The notes below the pieces were generated by a model, which saw only the letters and a list, made by a program, of their open reading frames with translations, was not told the origin of the DNA and searched no databases. Positions 9,108 through 19,129 of a stretch of 64,000 nucleotides of DNA are shown piece after piece; position 1 is the first letter of the stretch, and every line of letters starts with the position of its first letter. A program made the position numbers and the translations under genes. The stretch is from the NCBI GenBank assembly GCA_913054135.1, contig CAJXJK010000006.1, positions 186,001 through 250,000 on the forward strand, given 5' to 3'. This stretch comes from an uncultured Flavobacteriales bacterium (GTDB lineage: Bacteria; Bacteroidota; Bacteroidia; Flavobacteriales_D; Crocinitomicaceae).

Positions 9108-9160
9108 TTTTTAGGAATGATTGTTGGTACAAATTAATCCAAATTGCTCAACTTAGAATT

Positions 9161-9766
9161 ATGGACAGAAAACAATTTATTATGACATCCTCTTTAGCTG
9201 CCTTCTCACTTTCGGCCTTTGGAAGAGTATCTTTAGATGAAGGAGACAAATTTACAGGGGACTGTGAAACAACAAATGATATTTTAGGACCCTTTTACCG
9301 TCCAAAAGCACCATTAAGGCAGTCTTTGGTATATAAAGGGCTAAAAGGAAACAGAATCAATATTGTTGGACAAGTGTACACTGATGACTGCAAAACCAAA
9401 TTGGAAGATGCCCTTGTTGAGATTTGGCACTGTGATACAGAAGGCGAATATGACAATGAGAGCTCTGAAATGCTTCATAGAGCTAGATGGGTAACTAATA
9501 AAAAAGGTGAATACTCTTTTAAAACAATTTTACCCGGCAAATATTTAAATGGAAAATTATACCGCCCTTCTCACATACATTTTAGAGTAAGTTGTGAAGG
9601 ACATCAAGAATTAATCTCACAAATCTATTTCGCGGGAGATCCTCATATCACTGAAGACCCATGGGCGTCACAGAAAAAAGCAGAACATAGAATTTTGGCT
9701 GTACAACCCGTAGATATTAAAGGAGGATTGGAAGTTTCATTTGACATTTTCTTGAAAAAGAAGTAG
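9161..9766 (+). CDS. Exported intradiol ring-cleavage dioxygenase-like protein
   Basis: The 201 residues begin with a signal-like segment ('KQFIMTSSLAAFSLSAFG'), implying export. The remainder is an intradiol dioxygenase core: 'TNDILGPFYRPKAP' near residue 40, then the four expected iron ligands, Tyr97 (in 'WHCDTEGEY'), Tyr134, His138 and His140 (in 'YRPSHIHF'). Protocatechuate and catechol dioxygenases use this Fe(III) site to cleave aromatic diols. No other aromatic-degradation gene is adjacent, and the extracytoplasmic location suggests a role on an external or periplasmic catechol-like compound rather than the beta-ketoadipate pathway; that is inference. The gene is flanked by a divergent glycosyltransferase and a downstream gap of 115 bp with no obvious terminator. 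Confidence 0.8.
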   Translation: MDRKQFIMTSSLAAFSLSAFGRVSLDEGDKFTGDCETTNDILGPFYRPKAPLRQSLVYKGLKGNRINIVGQVYTDDCKTKLEDALVEIWHCDTEGEYDNESSEMLHRARWVTNKKGEYSFKTILPGKYLNGKLYRPSHIHFRVSCEGHQELISQIYFAGDPHITEDPWASQKKAEHRILAVQPVDIKGGLEVSFDIFLKKK

Positions 9767-9881
9767 AATTACCGCTAACACCACTCATTTCTTCCTTTTG
9801 ACATGATTTAAGACTTTCATCCATCTCTTTGTTTCAACTAAGCTTTTCTTTTCTTAGTTTTAAGCCACTTAAAATTATACT

Positions 9882-12800
9882 ATGAAAAGTTTGTTTCTTT
9901 TATTCGCTTTAATTGCTTTCACAAGTACCTTCGCACAACCATTATGGATGCGCTATCCTTCAATTTCGCCAGACGGGAAAACAATTGTCTTCTCTTATCA
10001 AGGTGATTTATTCACAGTGGGAACCGAAGGAGGAAAAGCTGTTCAATTGACGAGCCATTCGGCTTATGATTATCACGCAATTTGGTCACCTGACAGTAAA
10101 ACAATCGCTTTTGCATCTGACAGACAGGGAAATTTTGATGTTTATACAGTTGATGCATTAGGAGGAACACCAGAAAGAATTACTTATCATTCTTCAAAGG
10201 ATTTACCTTTTGACTTCTCACCAAAAGGTGACAAAGTCATTTTCGGTTCATATAGAATGGATGATGCGAAGTCAGTTCAATTTCCTTACGCCAGGTTAGG
10301 CGAACTTTACGAAGTTGGAGTGAATGGCGGAAGAGAAAAGCAAATTTTAACAGCATCAGCAGAGTACGCTCAGTATAATGAAGACGGAAGTAAGATTATT
10401 TTTCATAACAGAAAAGGGTATGAAAACGAATGGAGAAAACACCACACCTCTTCTGTAACCAGGGATATCGTAATCTACGACACTAATTCGAAATCTTTTG
10501 AGATGATTACCAAAGAGTCGTGCGAAGACAGAAATCCGGTTTGGGATGGAGCCGACTCATTTTACTTTCTTTCAGAAAAATCAGGATCATTCAATATATG
10601 GAAAGGGACAAGAACTAATCCTTACGAAAAGCAAATCACTACATATAAAGACCATCCAGTAAGATTTTTAAGTAAATCAAATGACGGAACAATATGCTTT
10701 GGATTCAAAGGCGAGATTTATTCTTTAAAAAATGATCAATCAACTAAAGTGAATATTGAAATCAGAAAAGATCAATCTGAAAACACATCAAAAATCAAAA
10801 GTGTCACTAAGGCCGGAGAATTTGCGATCTCTCCAAACAACAAGGAAATAGCATTTATTCACAGAGGAGAAGTTTTTGTTACATCTATAGAATACAATAC
10901 AACTAAGAGAATTACCAATACTCCTGAGCAAGAAAGATCAGTATCATTCAGCCCTGATGGAGACGCAATTTTATATGCCTCAGAGAGAAATGAAAGCTGG
11001 AATATATACAAAACAGAAATCAAAAGAGAGAGTGAAAAGTACTTCTACAATTCAACTTTACTTGAAGAAACCGAATTGGTAAACAATGGAGAAGAGAGCT
11101 TTCAACCTATGTTTTCTCCTGACGGTAAAGAAATTGCATTTCTAGAAAATAGAACTACTCTTAAGGTATATAATGTCGATTCTAAAAAAGAAAGAGTTGT
11201 TCTTGACGGTATCTTGAATTACTCTTACTCTGATGGCGACCAGTATTTCACTTGGGCTCCAGATTCAAAATGGCTCTTAGTAGAATATATGGCTGTGGAT
11301 AGATGGAGAACTGATATAGGATTAGTAAAAGCTACTGGTAAAGAAAAACCTATCAATTTAACTCAAAGTGGTTACGGATCGGGAGCTCCAAAATTTGCCA
11401 TGGATGGAGAAATGGTTTACTACTACACTAACAAAGGAGCTTACAAATCACATGGAGGTCATGGATCACACGGAAACGTTGAAGCAGTGTTCTTAACAGA
11501 ATCAGCTTATCAAAAATTCATTTTAGACGAAGAAGAGTTTGCAGAATGGGAAGAAGAACAAGAAGATGAGAAGAAGGAAGATAAAAAAGATGAAAAGAAG
11601 GACGACAAAAAAGATGACGATAAAGAGGATAAAAAAGAAGTTGAACCTTTAAAAATTGATCTAGAAAACGTTAGTGATAGAAAGGTCATGCTTACCATCC
11701 ACTCTTCAAATTTGATGGATTACCTTGTCAATAATGAAGGAACTCAACTATTCTACTTGTCTAAGTTCGAAAAAGGATATAACCTTTGGACCACGAAATT
11801 CAAAGAAAGTGAAACGAAATTATTGGCAAAGCTAAATGCCGGCTGGTCTTCAATTCTTTTTGATAAGGACGAGAAGAGTATCTACATCAATAAGAGAGGA
11901 CAAATCATGAAAGTTGGTGTTTCTGGCGGCAAAATGGAACCCGTTACATTTAGCTCTGAAATGAACTTAGACGAAATGGCAGAGAGAGAATACATGTTCA
12001 ATCATGCCTGGAGACAAGTGAGAGAAAAGTTTTATGTAGAAGACTTACATGGTGTAGACTGGGATATGTACAAGAAAGAATACGCTAGATATCTACCACA
12101 CATAACTACTGGTTATGATTTTGCCGAAATGCTTTCGGAAATACTTGGAGAGCTTAATGCATCTCACACTGGAGCAAGTTATAGATCATTTAATGCGAAA
12201 GGTTCAAGAACGTCGTCATTAGGATGTTACTATGATGAGAATCACTCAGGTGATGGATTGAAAGTTCTAGAAATTTTACCGAAAGGTCCATTATCAAAGG
12301 GATCTGACAAAGTAAAAAATGGTGTTATCATTGAAAAAATTGATGGAATCGAAATTAAAAAAGAAGACAATTATTTGCCTTTACTTGATAGAAAATCTGG
12401 TAAGAAAATACTCTTGTCGTTTTATGATCCATCTAGTAAGGAAAGATGGGAAGAAACCGCTAAGCCTATTAGCTTGAGAGCGGAGTACGCTTTGGTTTAT
12501 CACCGTTGGGTAAAGAACTGTGAAGATGCTGTAGATGAACTTTCGGGAGGTAAATTAGGTTATGTTCATGTGACTGGAATGAATCCTCAAAGCTACACTT
12601 CAGTTTACGACAAGGCTAAGGGAAAATACAATATGAAAGAAGGATTGGTTGTAGATACTAGATTCAATGGCGGTGGATGGCTTCATGACGATTTAGCTAC
12701 ATTTTTAAGTGGCGAATTATACATGAGCTTTGAACCTAGAGGCCAAAAAAACATGGGAGGTGAACCATTAGAAAAATGGCAAAAACCTTCATGTGTATTG

Positions 12801-13100
12801 ATGTCTGAAGGTAACTATTCAGATGCACACCTCTTCCCTTTCATCTACAAAAGACTAGGAATAGGAAAACTAATTGGAATGCCAGTGCCAGGAACTGGAA
12901 CTGCGGTTTGGTGGGAACCAATGATTGATGGAAAAACTGTCTTCGGAATTCCACAAGTTGGTATGCGATCAATTGTTGATGGTTATTTGGTAGAAAATCA
13001 TGATTTATTACCAGATATCGAGGTGAACAATGAGTACGAAAAATTCATGAATGGTGAAGACCGGCAACTAGCCGCAGCAGTTAAGGAACTCTTAAAATAA
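9882..13100 (+). CDS. Tricorn-type S41 family protease
   Basis: The 1072 residues begin with a Sec signal peptide (to about 'STFAQ'). Two beta-propeller regions follow, with WD40/PD40-like repeats such as 'PSISPDGKTIVFSYQGDLF' and 'FSPDGDAILYASERNESWNI', then a Tricorn C1 region, a PDZ domain (about 790-870) and the S41 catalytic domain. Expected catalytic residues by analogy with Tricorn: Ser761-His762 in 'NASHTGA', nucleophile Ser980 in 'GNYSDAH', and Glu1038 in 'VENHDLLPD'. Such enzymes degrade peptides; here the signal peptide places it in the periplasm. A roughly 40-residue run of Lys, Asp and Glu at about 549-588 is inserted in the second propeller region. The LRR lipoprotein gene starts 2 bases later, so the two are likely co-expressed. 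Confidence 0.9.
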   Translation: MKSLFLLFALIAFTSTFAQPLWMRYPSISPDGKTIVFSYQGDLFTVGTEGGKAVQLTSHSAYDYHAIWSPDSKTIAFASDRQGNFDVYTVDALGGTPERITYHSSKDLPFDFSPKGDKVIFGSYRMDDAKSVQFPYARLGELYEVGVNGGREKQILTASAEYAQYNEDGSKIIFHNRKGYENEWRKHHTSSVTRDIVIYDTNSKSFEMITKESCEDRNPVWDGADSFYFLSEKSGSFNIWKGTRTNPYEKQITTYKDHPVRFLSKSNDGTICFGFKGEIYSLKNDQSTKVNIEIRKDQSENTSKIKSVTKAGEFAISPNNKEIAFIHRGEVFVTSIEYNTTKRITNTPEQERSVSFSPDGDAILYASERNESWNIYKTEIKRESEKYFYNSTLLEETELVNNGEESFQPMFSPDGKEIAFLENRTTLKVYNVDSKKERVVLDGILNYSYSDGDQYFTWAPDSKWLLVEYMAVDRWRTDIGLVKATGKEKPINLTQSGYGSGAPKFAMDGEMVYYYTNKGAYKSHGGHGSHGNVEAVFLTESAYQKFILDEEEFAEWEEEQEDEKKEDKKDEKKDDKKDDDKEDKKEVEPLKIDLENVSDRKVMLTIHSSNLMDYLVNNEGTQLFYLSKFEKGYNLWTTKFKESETKLLAKLNAGWSSILFDKDEKSIYINKRGQIMKVGVSGGKMEPVTFSSEMNLDEMAEREYMFNHAWRQVREKFYVEDLHGVDWDMYKKEYARYLPHITTGYDFAEMLSEILGELNASHTGASYRSFNAKGSRTSSLGCYYDENHSGDGLKVLEILPKGPLSKGSDKVKNGVIIEKIDGIEIKKEDNYLPLLDRKSGKKILLSFYDPSSKERWEETAKPISLRAEYALVYHRWVKNCEDAVDELSGGKLGYVHVTGMNPQSYTSVYDKAKGKYNMKEGLVVDTRFNGGGWLHDDLATFLSGELYMSFEPRGQKNMGGEPLEKWQKPSCVLMSEGNYSDAHLFPFIYKRLGIGKLIGMPVPGTGTAVWWEPMIDGKTVFGIPQVGMRSIVDGYLVENHDLLPDIEVNNEYEKFMNGEDRQLAAAVKELLK

Positions 13101-13101
13101 A

Positions 13102-13878
13102 TTGATCAGAAAAGACAAAATACAAGCTCTTTCTAATTACGGGAAAGGTCTGTTTTTTTGCTTATTTATTTTTGCTTGTACTGGACCTAAAAACATTTCT
13201 TCTTATCACAATTTTGGAGACCCTAAACTTGATTTAAGTCGAAAACGATTAACTATAATTCCGGCAGAGGTATTTAGGCACAATGAAATTAAAGTCTTAA
13301 ATCTCTTCAATAACAAACTCACTTCTATCCCACCAGAGATAGGCCTTTTAGTGAACCTAGAACGTTTGATTCTGAGTAAAAACTACATCACCTCTCTTCC
13401 ACCGGAAATTGGTAAGTTAAAGAAACTAAGAAAGCTCTCTTTAAAGGCAAACAGACTCGCTGAGCTACCCAAAGAAATTGGTGATTTAGAAAATTTAGAA
13501 GAACTTTGGTTAAGTTTCAATCAGCTCACGAGTCTACCAAATGAAATCTGTAATCTTCCGAAGCTGAGTCATCTCTACCTTGAGTTTAATGATCTCACCC
13601 ATCTACCAGATAGCATTGGGAAAATTGACGGTATGATACATTTGGTTGTTGGACCAAATCAGTTGACAACATTGCCTTCAAGCTTTTATACTCTAAGAAA
13701 ATTGAATACACTTGATCTCAGCAGGTCTGGACCTCAATTGCAAATCTCTGACACCATTTGCAATATGCGATTCTTAGAAACACTTTACATTGATCAAGCC
13801 AACCTTGCATTTGCTCCAAGATGTGTAGAAATTAGAAGTAGATCTAACCCCAGGTTTTCAGTAGTTATAAAGAATTAA
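13102..13878 (+). CDS. Leucine-rich-repeat lipoprotein
   Basis: Translation most likely starts at the TTG 1 bp after the protease stop; it gives a basic N terminus, a hydrophobic stretch and the lipobox 'IFAC', so the protein is a lipoprotein. Residues about 50-230 hold about seven LRR units of 23 residues in the bacterial 'LPxEIGxLxxLxxLxLxxNxL' style ('IPPEIGLLVNLERLILSKNY', 'LPKEIGDLENLEELWLSFNQ'). LRR domains bind proteins, so this is probably a cell-envelope interaction module. Tight coupling to the Tricorn-like protease suggests a shared role or merely a shared transcript. It converges with pcm with only 2 bp between the stops. Confidence 0.75.
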   Translation: MIRKDKIQALSNYGKGLFFCLFIFACTGPKNISSYHNFGDPKLDLSRKRLTIIPAEVFRHNEIKVLNLFNNKLTSIPPEIGLLVNLERLILSKNYITSLPPEIGKLKKLRKLSLKANRLAELPKEIGDLENLEELWLSFNQLTSLPNEICNLPKLSHLYLEFNDLTHLPDSIGKIDGMIHLVVGPNQLTTLPSSFYTLRKLNTLDLSRSGPQLQISDTICNMRFLETLYIDQANLAFAPRCVEIRSRSNPRFSVVIKN

Positions 13879-13880
13879 AA

Positions 13881-14525
13881 TTATTTGGCGGTTTCTTTGA
13901 GCATAGGAACAAAGCTAAATTTGCCAAAAGACTTCTGAGAAATGGAGCCATCCGTTCCTTTTTGAATTAATAACATTTCTTGCACCTTTCCTTCTCCTAA
14001 GGGAATAACCATGCGTCCACCATTCTTTAGCTGCTTTACCAATTCCTCTGGAACAAAAGGTGCTCCACATGTTATTATTATTTTATCGAAGGGCCCAAAA
14101 GTTGGCCATCCATTAAAGCCATCACCAAATTTTAATTTGGGGTTCAGGTTCAACTTTTCTAAAAGCGGTTTAGTTTTTAGATATAGTTCTTTCTGCCTCT
14201 CTATAGAATTCACTTTAGCTCCCATCACGCACAATATAGCTGTTTGAAATCCCGAACCAGTACCTATTTCTAGCACTTTGTCACCTTTTTGAATCTCTAA
14301 CAATTGAGTTTGAAATGCTACAGTATATGGATGAGAAATAGTTTGTCCCGCTCCTATTTGAAAAGCCATATTAGAATAAGCTTGCTTTGTAAAGACGGCA
14401 TCCAAAAAATGATGTCTGGGTACTTTATCAAATGCAATTAATACCGATTCATCTGTAATTCCTTTCTCAGATAATTCTGCTATCAATTTCTTTCTTAAGC
14501 CTTTATGTCTAAAACTATCTTCCAT
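13881..14525 (-). CDS. pcm: Protein-L-isoaspartate O-methyltransferase
   Basis: The 214 residues match the family length. The SAM-binding motif I is 'VLEIGTGSGF' at 84-93, preceded by 'QIGAGQTISHPYTVA' (about 56-70), which is diagnostic of PCMT, and followed by 'FDKIIITCGAPFVPEELVKQ'. The enzyme methylates L-isoaspartyl residues in damaged proteins so that they can return to aspartyl form, in the cytoplasm. The gene is transcribed alone, convergent with the LRR lipoprotein gene and divergent from the large sensor gene at 14668. The residue before the glycine-rich motif and the acidic position after it fit a functional SAM site; nothing looks damaged. Confidence 0.92.
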   Translation of the reverse strand: MEDSFRHKGLRKKLIAELSEKGITDESVLIAFDKVPRHHFLDAVFTKQAYSNMAFQIGAGQTISHPYTVAFQTQLLEIQKGDKVLEIGTGSGFQTAILCVMGAKVNSIERQKELYLKTKPLLEKLNLNPKLKFGDGFNGWPTFGPFDKIIITCGAPFVPEELVKQLKNGGRMVIPLGEGKVQEMLLIQKGTDGSISQKSFGKFSFVPMLKETAK

Positions 14526-14667
14526 TGATTCAAAGTTACGCTACACTTTTCCTAATTAGCTAAACGAAGCTTAATTTTAATTAACAACTTTATTTTAGTT
14601 TCACTCGTCTTGAACATATTAACTATCTTAGTTTTTGCTGCCTTTATTTTATTATTTTTATCAATTG

Positions 14668-17600
14668 GTGTTTAAGAAGTATTTCATATTCATATTACTC
14701 AGTTCTGCTCTGTTTTCGTGTAAACAGAAAAATGAATCTGTGGATAAAGTTGAAGATGATATCCAACATGAACAATCAGAAGATGTTTTCACCTCACTTC
14801 CTCCAGACATCATTACGAATGAACCAGTTCAAATTCAGCCTAAAGTTCTCGATCCAGATTCTATTGCTCCTCCTGAAGTGATTAAGGCTGGAGATCCAAT
14901 TATACAAATCGCACATTCTAACATAAAAAATGTTGAACAGCCAATAATTGAATTACTTGCGCCTTCCCTTCCAACCTTTACCTTAGGTTCAGATTCTATT
15001 TTGCAGCCTGAGGTAATAGAAGCTCATGGCTTGAAAAAAGAACTGGGATATAACGAACCTGTTATTAGCTCAAAATTTGATTTCAATGATGCTGCTTCTT
15101 ATAATATCCAAGGAATTGATGTTGATCAGGGTCTGAGTTCATCTTACATAATGGATATCCTTGAAGATCAAAGAGGAAATCTTTGGTTTGCAACTTGGAC
15201 TGCTGGAGTTACCATGTACAATGGAAGAACATTTATTCAATTTGATGAATCTAAAGGATTGAGATCCAATTATATCTGGACTATTCATGAAGATAAAAAG
15301 GGACAAATTTGGTTTGGAACAGACGGTTCAGGGATATCGGCTTATAATGGTCACACCTTTACTGAGTATGATATTAATGATGGATTGGCAAGCGATTTGG
15401 TTCTAGACATTGCTGAAGATGAAGATGGCAATATCTGGTTTGCAACAGGAGAAGGGATTTCAATGTTTGATGGAACACATTTTACATCTTACGGCAAAGA
15501 TCAAGGAATGAGCGGAGAATACGTTAACAGCATCAAAATTGATGTTGATGGAAACGTATGGTGCGGTATCGCAGGTGGTGGTGTAAACAAATTTGATGGA
15601 GAAAGTTTTACCCACTACACGGTAAATGAAGGATTAATTAGTAATGACGTTTCAACCATTTACATTGACTCTGAAGAGAACCTCTGGGTTGGAACCGAAT
15701 CCGCAGGGATTTGTCTCTATGATGGATACTCTTTCATCACTTATCAAGAAGAGATGGGACTAAGTAATAATTACATCAGAGCGATTACTGAAGATGATTA
15801 TGGCAATATGTGGTTCGGAACAAATAGTGGCGGAGCATGCATGTTCAATAGATTTGAATTTAAAAACTTTACCGTTGAAGAAGGTATGAGCAATAATTCA
15901 ATTTGGTCTCTGTTAGAAGACTCTGATGGGAATATTTGGTTTGGTACATTTGGTGCAGGTGCAAACGTTTATAATGAGCGATCATTTGAAAACTACTCAG
16001 AAAAGCAGGGGTTGAACGATCATATCGTTCGAGACATCTATCAAGATCAAGAAGGCTTTCTTTGGTTCACTACTAACAATGGTGTTAGTAAATATGATGG
16101 CAAAACTTTCCAGCATTACACAGAGGAGCAAGGCTTAGGGCTTAACAAGGTAAGAGCTATGCACCAAGATATTGAAGGTAATTACTGGTTCGCTACTGAT
16201 GGTAATGGAGTTTCAAAATTTGATGGTGAAACGTTCATGAATTACAATACTACAAATGGAATGAGTGGTAACAATGTTCTCTGTATTTACGAAAATGAAT
16301 TAGGAGACCTTTGGTTCGGGACTTATTTAGATGGAATCACGCGCTATGATGGTTATACCTTTAGTCATTTTACAGTTGATCAAGGACTTGCAAACAATAC
16401 TGTTCAGGCAATTATTCAGGATTCCATTGGCCAAATGTACTTTGGTACAAAAGGAGGTGGATTAACTGTTTTTGATGGACAACACATCACGAATTACACT
16501 ACACGTGAGAATTTAAGTGACAACTATGTGATCTCATTACATGAAGATAGTGAAGGCGTAATTTGGGTTGGAACAGAGGGCTCAGGACTCAACAAATTTG
16601 ACACAGACAGTATCATCTCTTACAATGTGACTGATGGATTAAGTAATAACATCATTTGGTCGATTATTGAAGATAATAACGGAGACCTATGGCTGGGAAC
16701 TGAAAAAGGATTGAACAATTTTTCTATGGACGACAGTCTGGGACTAACTATTACATCTTTCGGAAAATTAGACGGTCTAAAGGGCTCAGATTTCTACCCG
16801 AATTCTGTTTGTCTTGATGATGAAAATAGAATTTGGTGGGGAACAGGAAAAGCACTAGCCATGCTTGATTTGAACAAATATGAGCAAATAAAAAAGCCTC
16901 CGTTCTTACAAATTACTGACGTCCGACTTGACCAAACCTTTGTTGACTACAGAAAATTAGAAGACTTCAAAGATTCGGCCTTTTACCTCAATGAAACAAG
17001 TCAAAAGGAACTAAAAGGGATTAAGTTTAGTGAAGTTGAGGCCTTTACAAACACACCCCACGATCTAGAATTACCTTACTATCTAAACCACGTTACGTTT
17101 TACTTCTCAGGAATCGATTGGTCAGCCCCCCATAAAGTGAGATACCAATATATGCTTAAAGGGCATGATGACGATTGGAGTCCTATTTTGACTGACAACA
17201 AAGCTGTATATACAAACATTCCAAGCGGTGAATACATTTTTAAAGTTAGAGCAATTGGAGATTCTCAAATTTGGAGTGAAGAATCAGCCTTTCATTTAAC
17301 AGTTCATCCTCCTTGGTGGAAGACTTGGTGGGCAATAACGCTCTATATCATCTTAGGTGGTGTACTTATTTTCTTGGTCATTAGGTTTAGAACCAAAAAG
17401 CTTTTGCAAAATCAAAAGCATCTTGAATCTGTAGTGACTCAAAGAACTTCTGAAGTAGTAAAACAAAAAGAACTTGTTGAGGCTAAGAACAAAGAAATAA
17501 CAGACTCAATCACCTACGCACAAAGAATTCAGAACGCAATCTTACCTACGAAGCATCAGATTGATTCTTGCCTGAATCAAAACTTCTTCTATTACAGACC

Positions 17601-18240
17601 TAAAGACATTGTTGCTGGAGATTTCTACTGGCTTGAAGAAATTAATGATGACGAAGTCTTACTAGCAGCAGCTGACTGTACTGGGCATGGAGTGCCAGGA
17701 GCTATGGTAAGTGTAGTGTGTAATAATGCGCTTAACAGAACTGTTCGTGAGTTCAAGTTAAACTCTCCAGGTGACATATTGAATAAGGTAAGAGACTTAG
17801 TAGTTGAAACCTTTAACACCTCCGAAACTGAGGTAAAAGACGGAATGGACATCTCTTTAATTTCGTTGAATAAAAAGACCAATAAAATCAAATATGCCGG
17901 CGCTAATAATGACCTCTACATCATTAGAAGTGGAGAACTAATCATTATACCAGCTGATAAACAGCCTATTGGAAGATATGTTGCTGAAAAGGATTTTGTT
18001 GAACACGAACTCCAATTATCAAAAGGTGATTGTCTATACATATTTACTGATGGTTACATGGATCAGTTTGGTGGACCGAAAGGAAAAAAATTCAAATATT
18101 CAGCATTTAGAAAGATGCTAGAAGAAATACATGAAAAGTCAATGGAAGAGCAAGAAAACCATCTTAATAAGATTATGAATCATTGGATGGGAAGGTACGA
18201 GCAACTGGATGACATTTGTGTAATTGGTCTGAGAATCTAA
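14668..18240 (+). CDS. Two-component-propeller sensor fused to SpoIIE-type PP2C phosphatase
   Basis: I prefer the GTG at 14668 over the TTG at 14635 because it gives a compact signal sequence with lipobox 'LFSC'; the TTG adds 11 aromatic-rich residues. After a proline/glutamate-rich linker (to about 145), fourteen or so Reg_prop repeats ('GNIWFGTFGAGANVYNERSF' type) form a ligand-sensing propeller to about 735, then a Y_Y_Y domain (about 804-880), one transmembrane helix (about 886-908), a short coiled coil ('ITDSITYAQRIQNAIL') and a PP2C/SpoIIE serine phosphatase (about 971-1190) with metal-binding Asp in 'VAGDFYW', 'AADCTGHGVPGAM' and 'FTDGYMDQFGG'. It likely senses an external signal and dephosphorylates a cytoplasmic partner such as an anti-sigma antagonist; the partner is not visible. 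The EamA gene follows after 1 base. Confidence 0.85.
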   Translation: MFKKYFIFILLSSALFSCKQKNESVDKVEDDIQHEQSEDVFTSLPPDIITNEPVQIQPKVLDPDSIAPPEVIKAGDPIIQIAHSNIKNVEQPIIELLAPSLPTFTLGSDSILQPEVIEAHGLKKELGYNEPVISSKFDFNDAASYNIQGIDVDQGLSSSYIMDILEDQRGNLWFATWTAGVTMYNGRTFIQFDESKGLRSNYIWTIHEDKKGQIWFGTDGSGISAYNGHTFTEYDINDGLASDLVLDIAEDEDGNIWFATGEGISMFDGTHFTSYGKDQGMSGEYVNSIKIDVDGNVWCGIAGGGVNKFDGESFTHYTVNEGLISNDVSTIYIDSEENLWVGTESAGICLYDGYSFITYQEEMGLSNNYIRAITEDDYGNMWFGTNSGGACMFNRFEFKNFTVEEGMSNNSIWSLLEDSDGNIWFGTFGAGANVYNERSFENYSEKQGLNDHIVRDIYQDQEGFLWFTTNNGVSKYDGKTFQHYTEEQGLGLNKVRAMHQDIEGNYWFATDGNGVSKFDGETFMNYNTTNGMSGNNVLCIYENELGDLWFGTYLDGITRYDGYTFSHFTVDQGLANNTVQAIIQDSIGQMYFGTKGGGLTVFDGQHITNYTTRENLSDNYVISLHEDSEGVIWVGTEGSGLNKFDTDSIISYNVTDGLSNNIIWSIIEDNNGDLWLGTEKGLNNFSMDDSLGLTITSFGKLDGLKGSDFYPNSVCLDDENRIWWGTGKALAMLDLNKYEQIKKPPFLQITDVRLDQTFVDYRKLEDFKDSAFYLNETSQKELKGIKFSEVEAFTNTPHDLELPYYLNHVTFYFSGIDWSAPHKVRYQYMLKGHDDDWSPILTDNKAVYTNIPSGEYIFKVRAIGDSQIWSEESAFHLTVHPPWWKTWWAITLYIILGGVLIFLVIRFRTKKLLQNQKHLESVVTQRTSEVVKQKELVEAKNKEITDSITYAQRIQNAILPTKHQIDSCLNQNFFYYRPKDIVAGDFYWLEEINDDEVLLAAADCTGHGVPGAMVSVVCNNALNRTVREFKLNSPGDILNKVRDLVVETFNTSETEVKDGMDISLISLNKKTNKIKYAGANNDLYIIRSGELIIIPADKQPIGRYVAEKDFVEHELQLSKGDCLYIFTDGYMDQFGGPKGKKFKYSAFRKMLEEIHEKSMEEQENHLNKIMNHWMGRYEQLDDICVIGLRI

Positions 18241-18241
18241 G

Positions 18242-19129
18242 TTGTATAAAGGAATACTATACATGCTGTTATCGGCGCTTTGCTTTGCGTTGATCAATAT
18301 TCTGGTCAAAGTTCTGACCAATTCTGCCGATCTATTTCCACAAATTCAAGAATATCCCGTTTTCGAAATCGTTTTTTTCAGATCAATTATTTCTTTGATA
18401 ATTTGTTCAGCCATAATCAAGCGCAAAAGAATTCCCTTTTTTGGAAACAATAAGAAATGGTTATTAATTAGAGGCTTTGCAGGCTTCACTGCCTTAACAT
18501 TGTTCTTTTTCACTTTAAAGAATCTACCTTTGGCGATAAGCATAAGTGTTCAGTACCTCTCTCCTATTTTCACCATCCTGTTTGCCATCAGACTTCAAAA
18601 AGAAAAAGTAGCCCCATATCAATGGATATTCTTCTTCATATCTTTAATGGGAGTTGTTGTAATTGGTTATTTCAAAGATCCAAATCTTCATTTTAATCCT
18701 TTATGGTTAGGGATTGGAATAGTCTCGGCAATCATATCTGGAATAGCATATAACGCCATAATGAAGTGCAAGGATACTGACGAACCAATCACTGTTGTCA
18801 TGTACTTTCCTTTAGTGGCAACACCTTTAACTTTTATTGCCTGCATCATTGGTGGTTACGTAATTCCCCAAGGAATTGAATGGTTAGTATTAATCGGGAT
18901 TGGCCTACTAACTCAACTTGCTCAAATCTCTATGACAAGAGCGTTCCATTCAGATTCAGCTGCTAGGGTGACTCCGGTAAAGTATGTTGGGGCAATTTAT
19001 GCAGTTGCTGCAGGAGTGTTTATTTTTGACGAAAACTTAGGGTTAATGACAAGTATAGGAATCATATTAATCCTATGTGGTGTACTTCTAAACACCTTCA
19101 TTAAAAGCAGTCGACTTACGAAAAGTTAA
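18242..19129 (+). CDS. EamA (DMT) family transporter
   Basis: The 295 residues consist almost entirely of ten hydrophobic helices arranged as two EamA repeats, the drug/metabolite transporter layout ('GILYMLLSALCFALINILVK' at the start, 'AIYAVAAGVFIFDENLGLMT' in the last repeat). The start is the TTG 1 bp after the sensor-phosphatase stop; an internal ATG at 18263 would remove the first charged residues before helix 1. Members move small metabolites or amino acids out of the cell, but the substrate cannot be told here. The stop overlaps the convergent ABC exporter by 14 bp. Coupling to the sensor gene may be only transcriptional. Confidence 0.8.
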   Translation: MYKGILYMLLSALCFALINILVKVLTNSADLFPQIQEYPVFEIVFFRSIISLIICSAIIKRKRIPFFGNNKKWLLIRGFAGFTALTLFFFTLKNLPLAISISVQYLSPIFTILFAIRLQKEKVAPYQWIFFFISLMGVVVIGYFKDPNLHFNPLWLGIGIVSAIISGIAYNAIMKCKDTDEPITVVMYFPLVATPLTFIACIIGGYVIPQGIEWLVLIGIGLLTQLAQISMTRAFHSDSAARVTPVKYVGAIYAVAAGVFIFDENLGLMTSIGIILILCGVLLNTFIKSSRLTKS

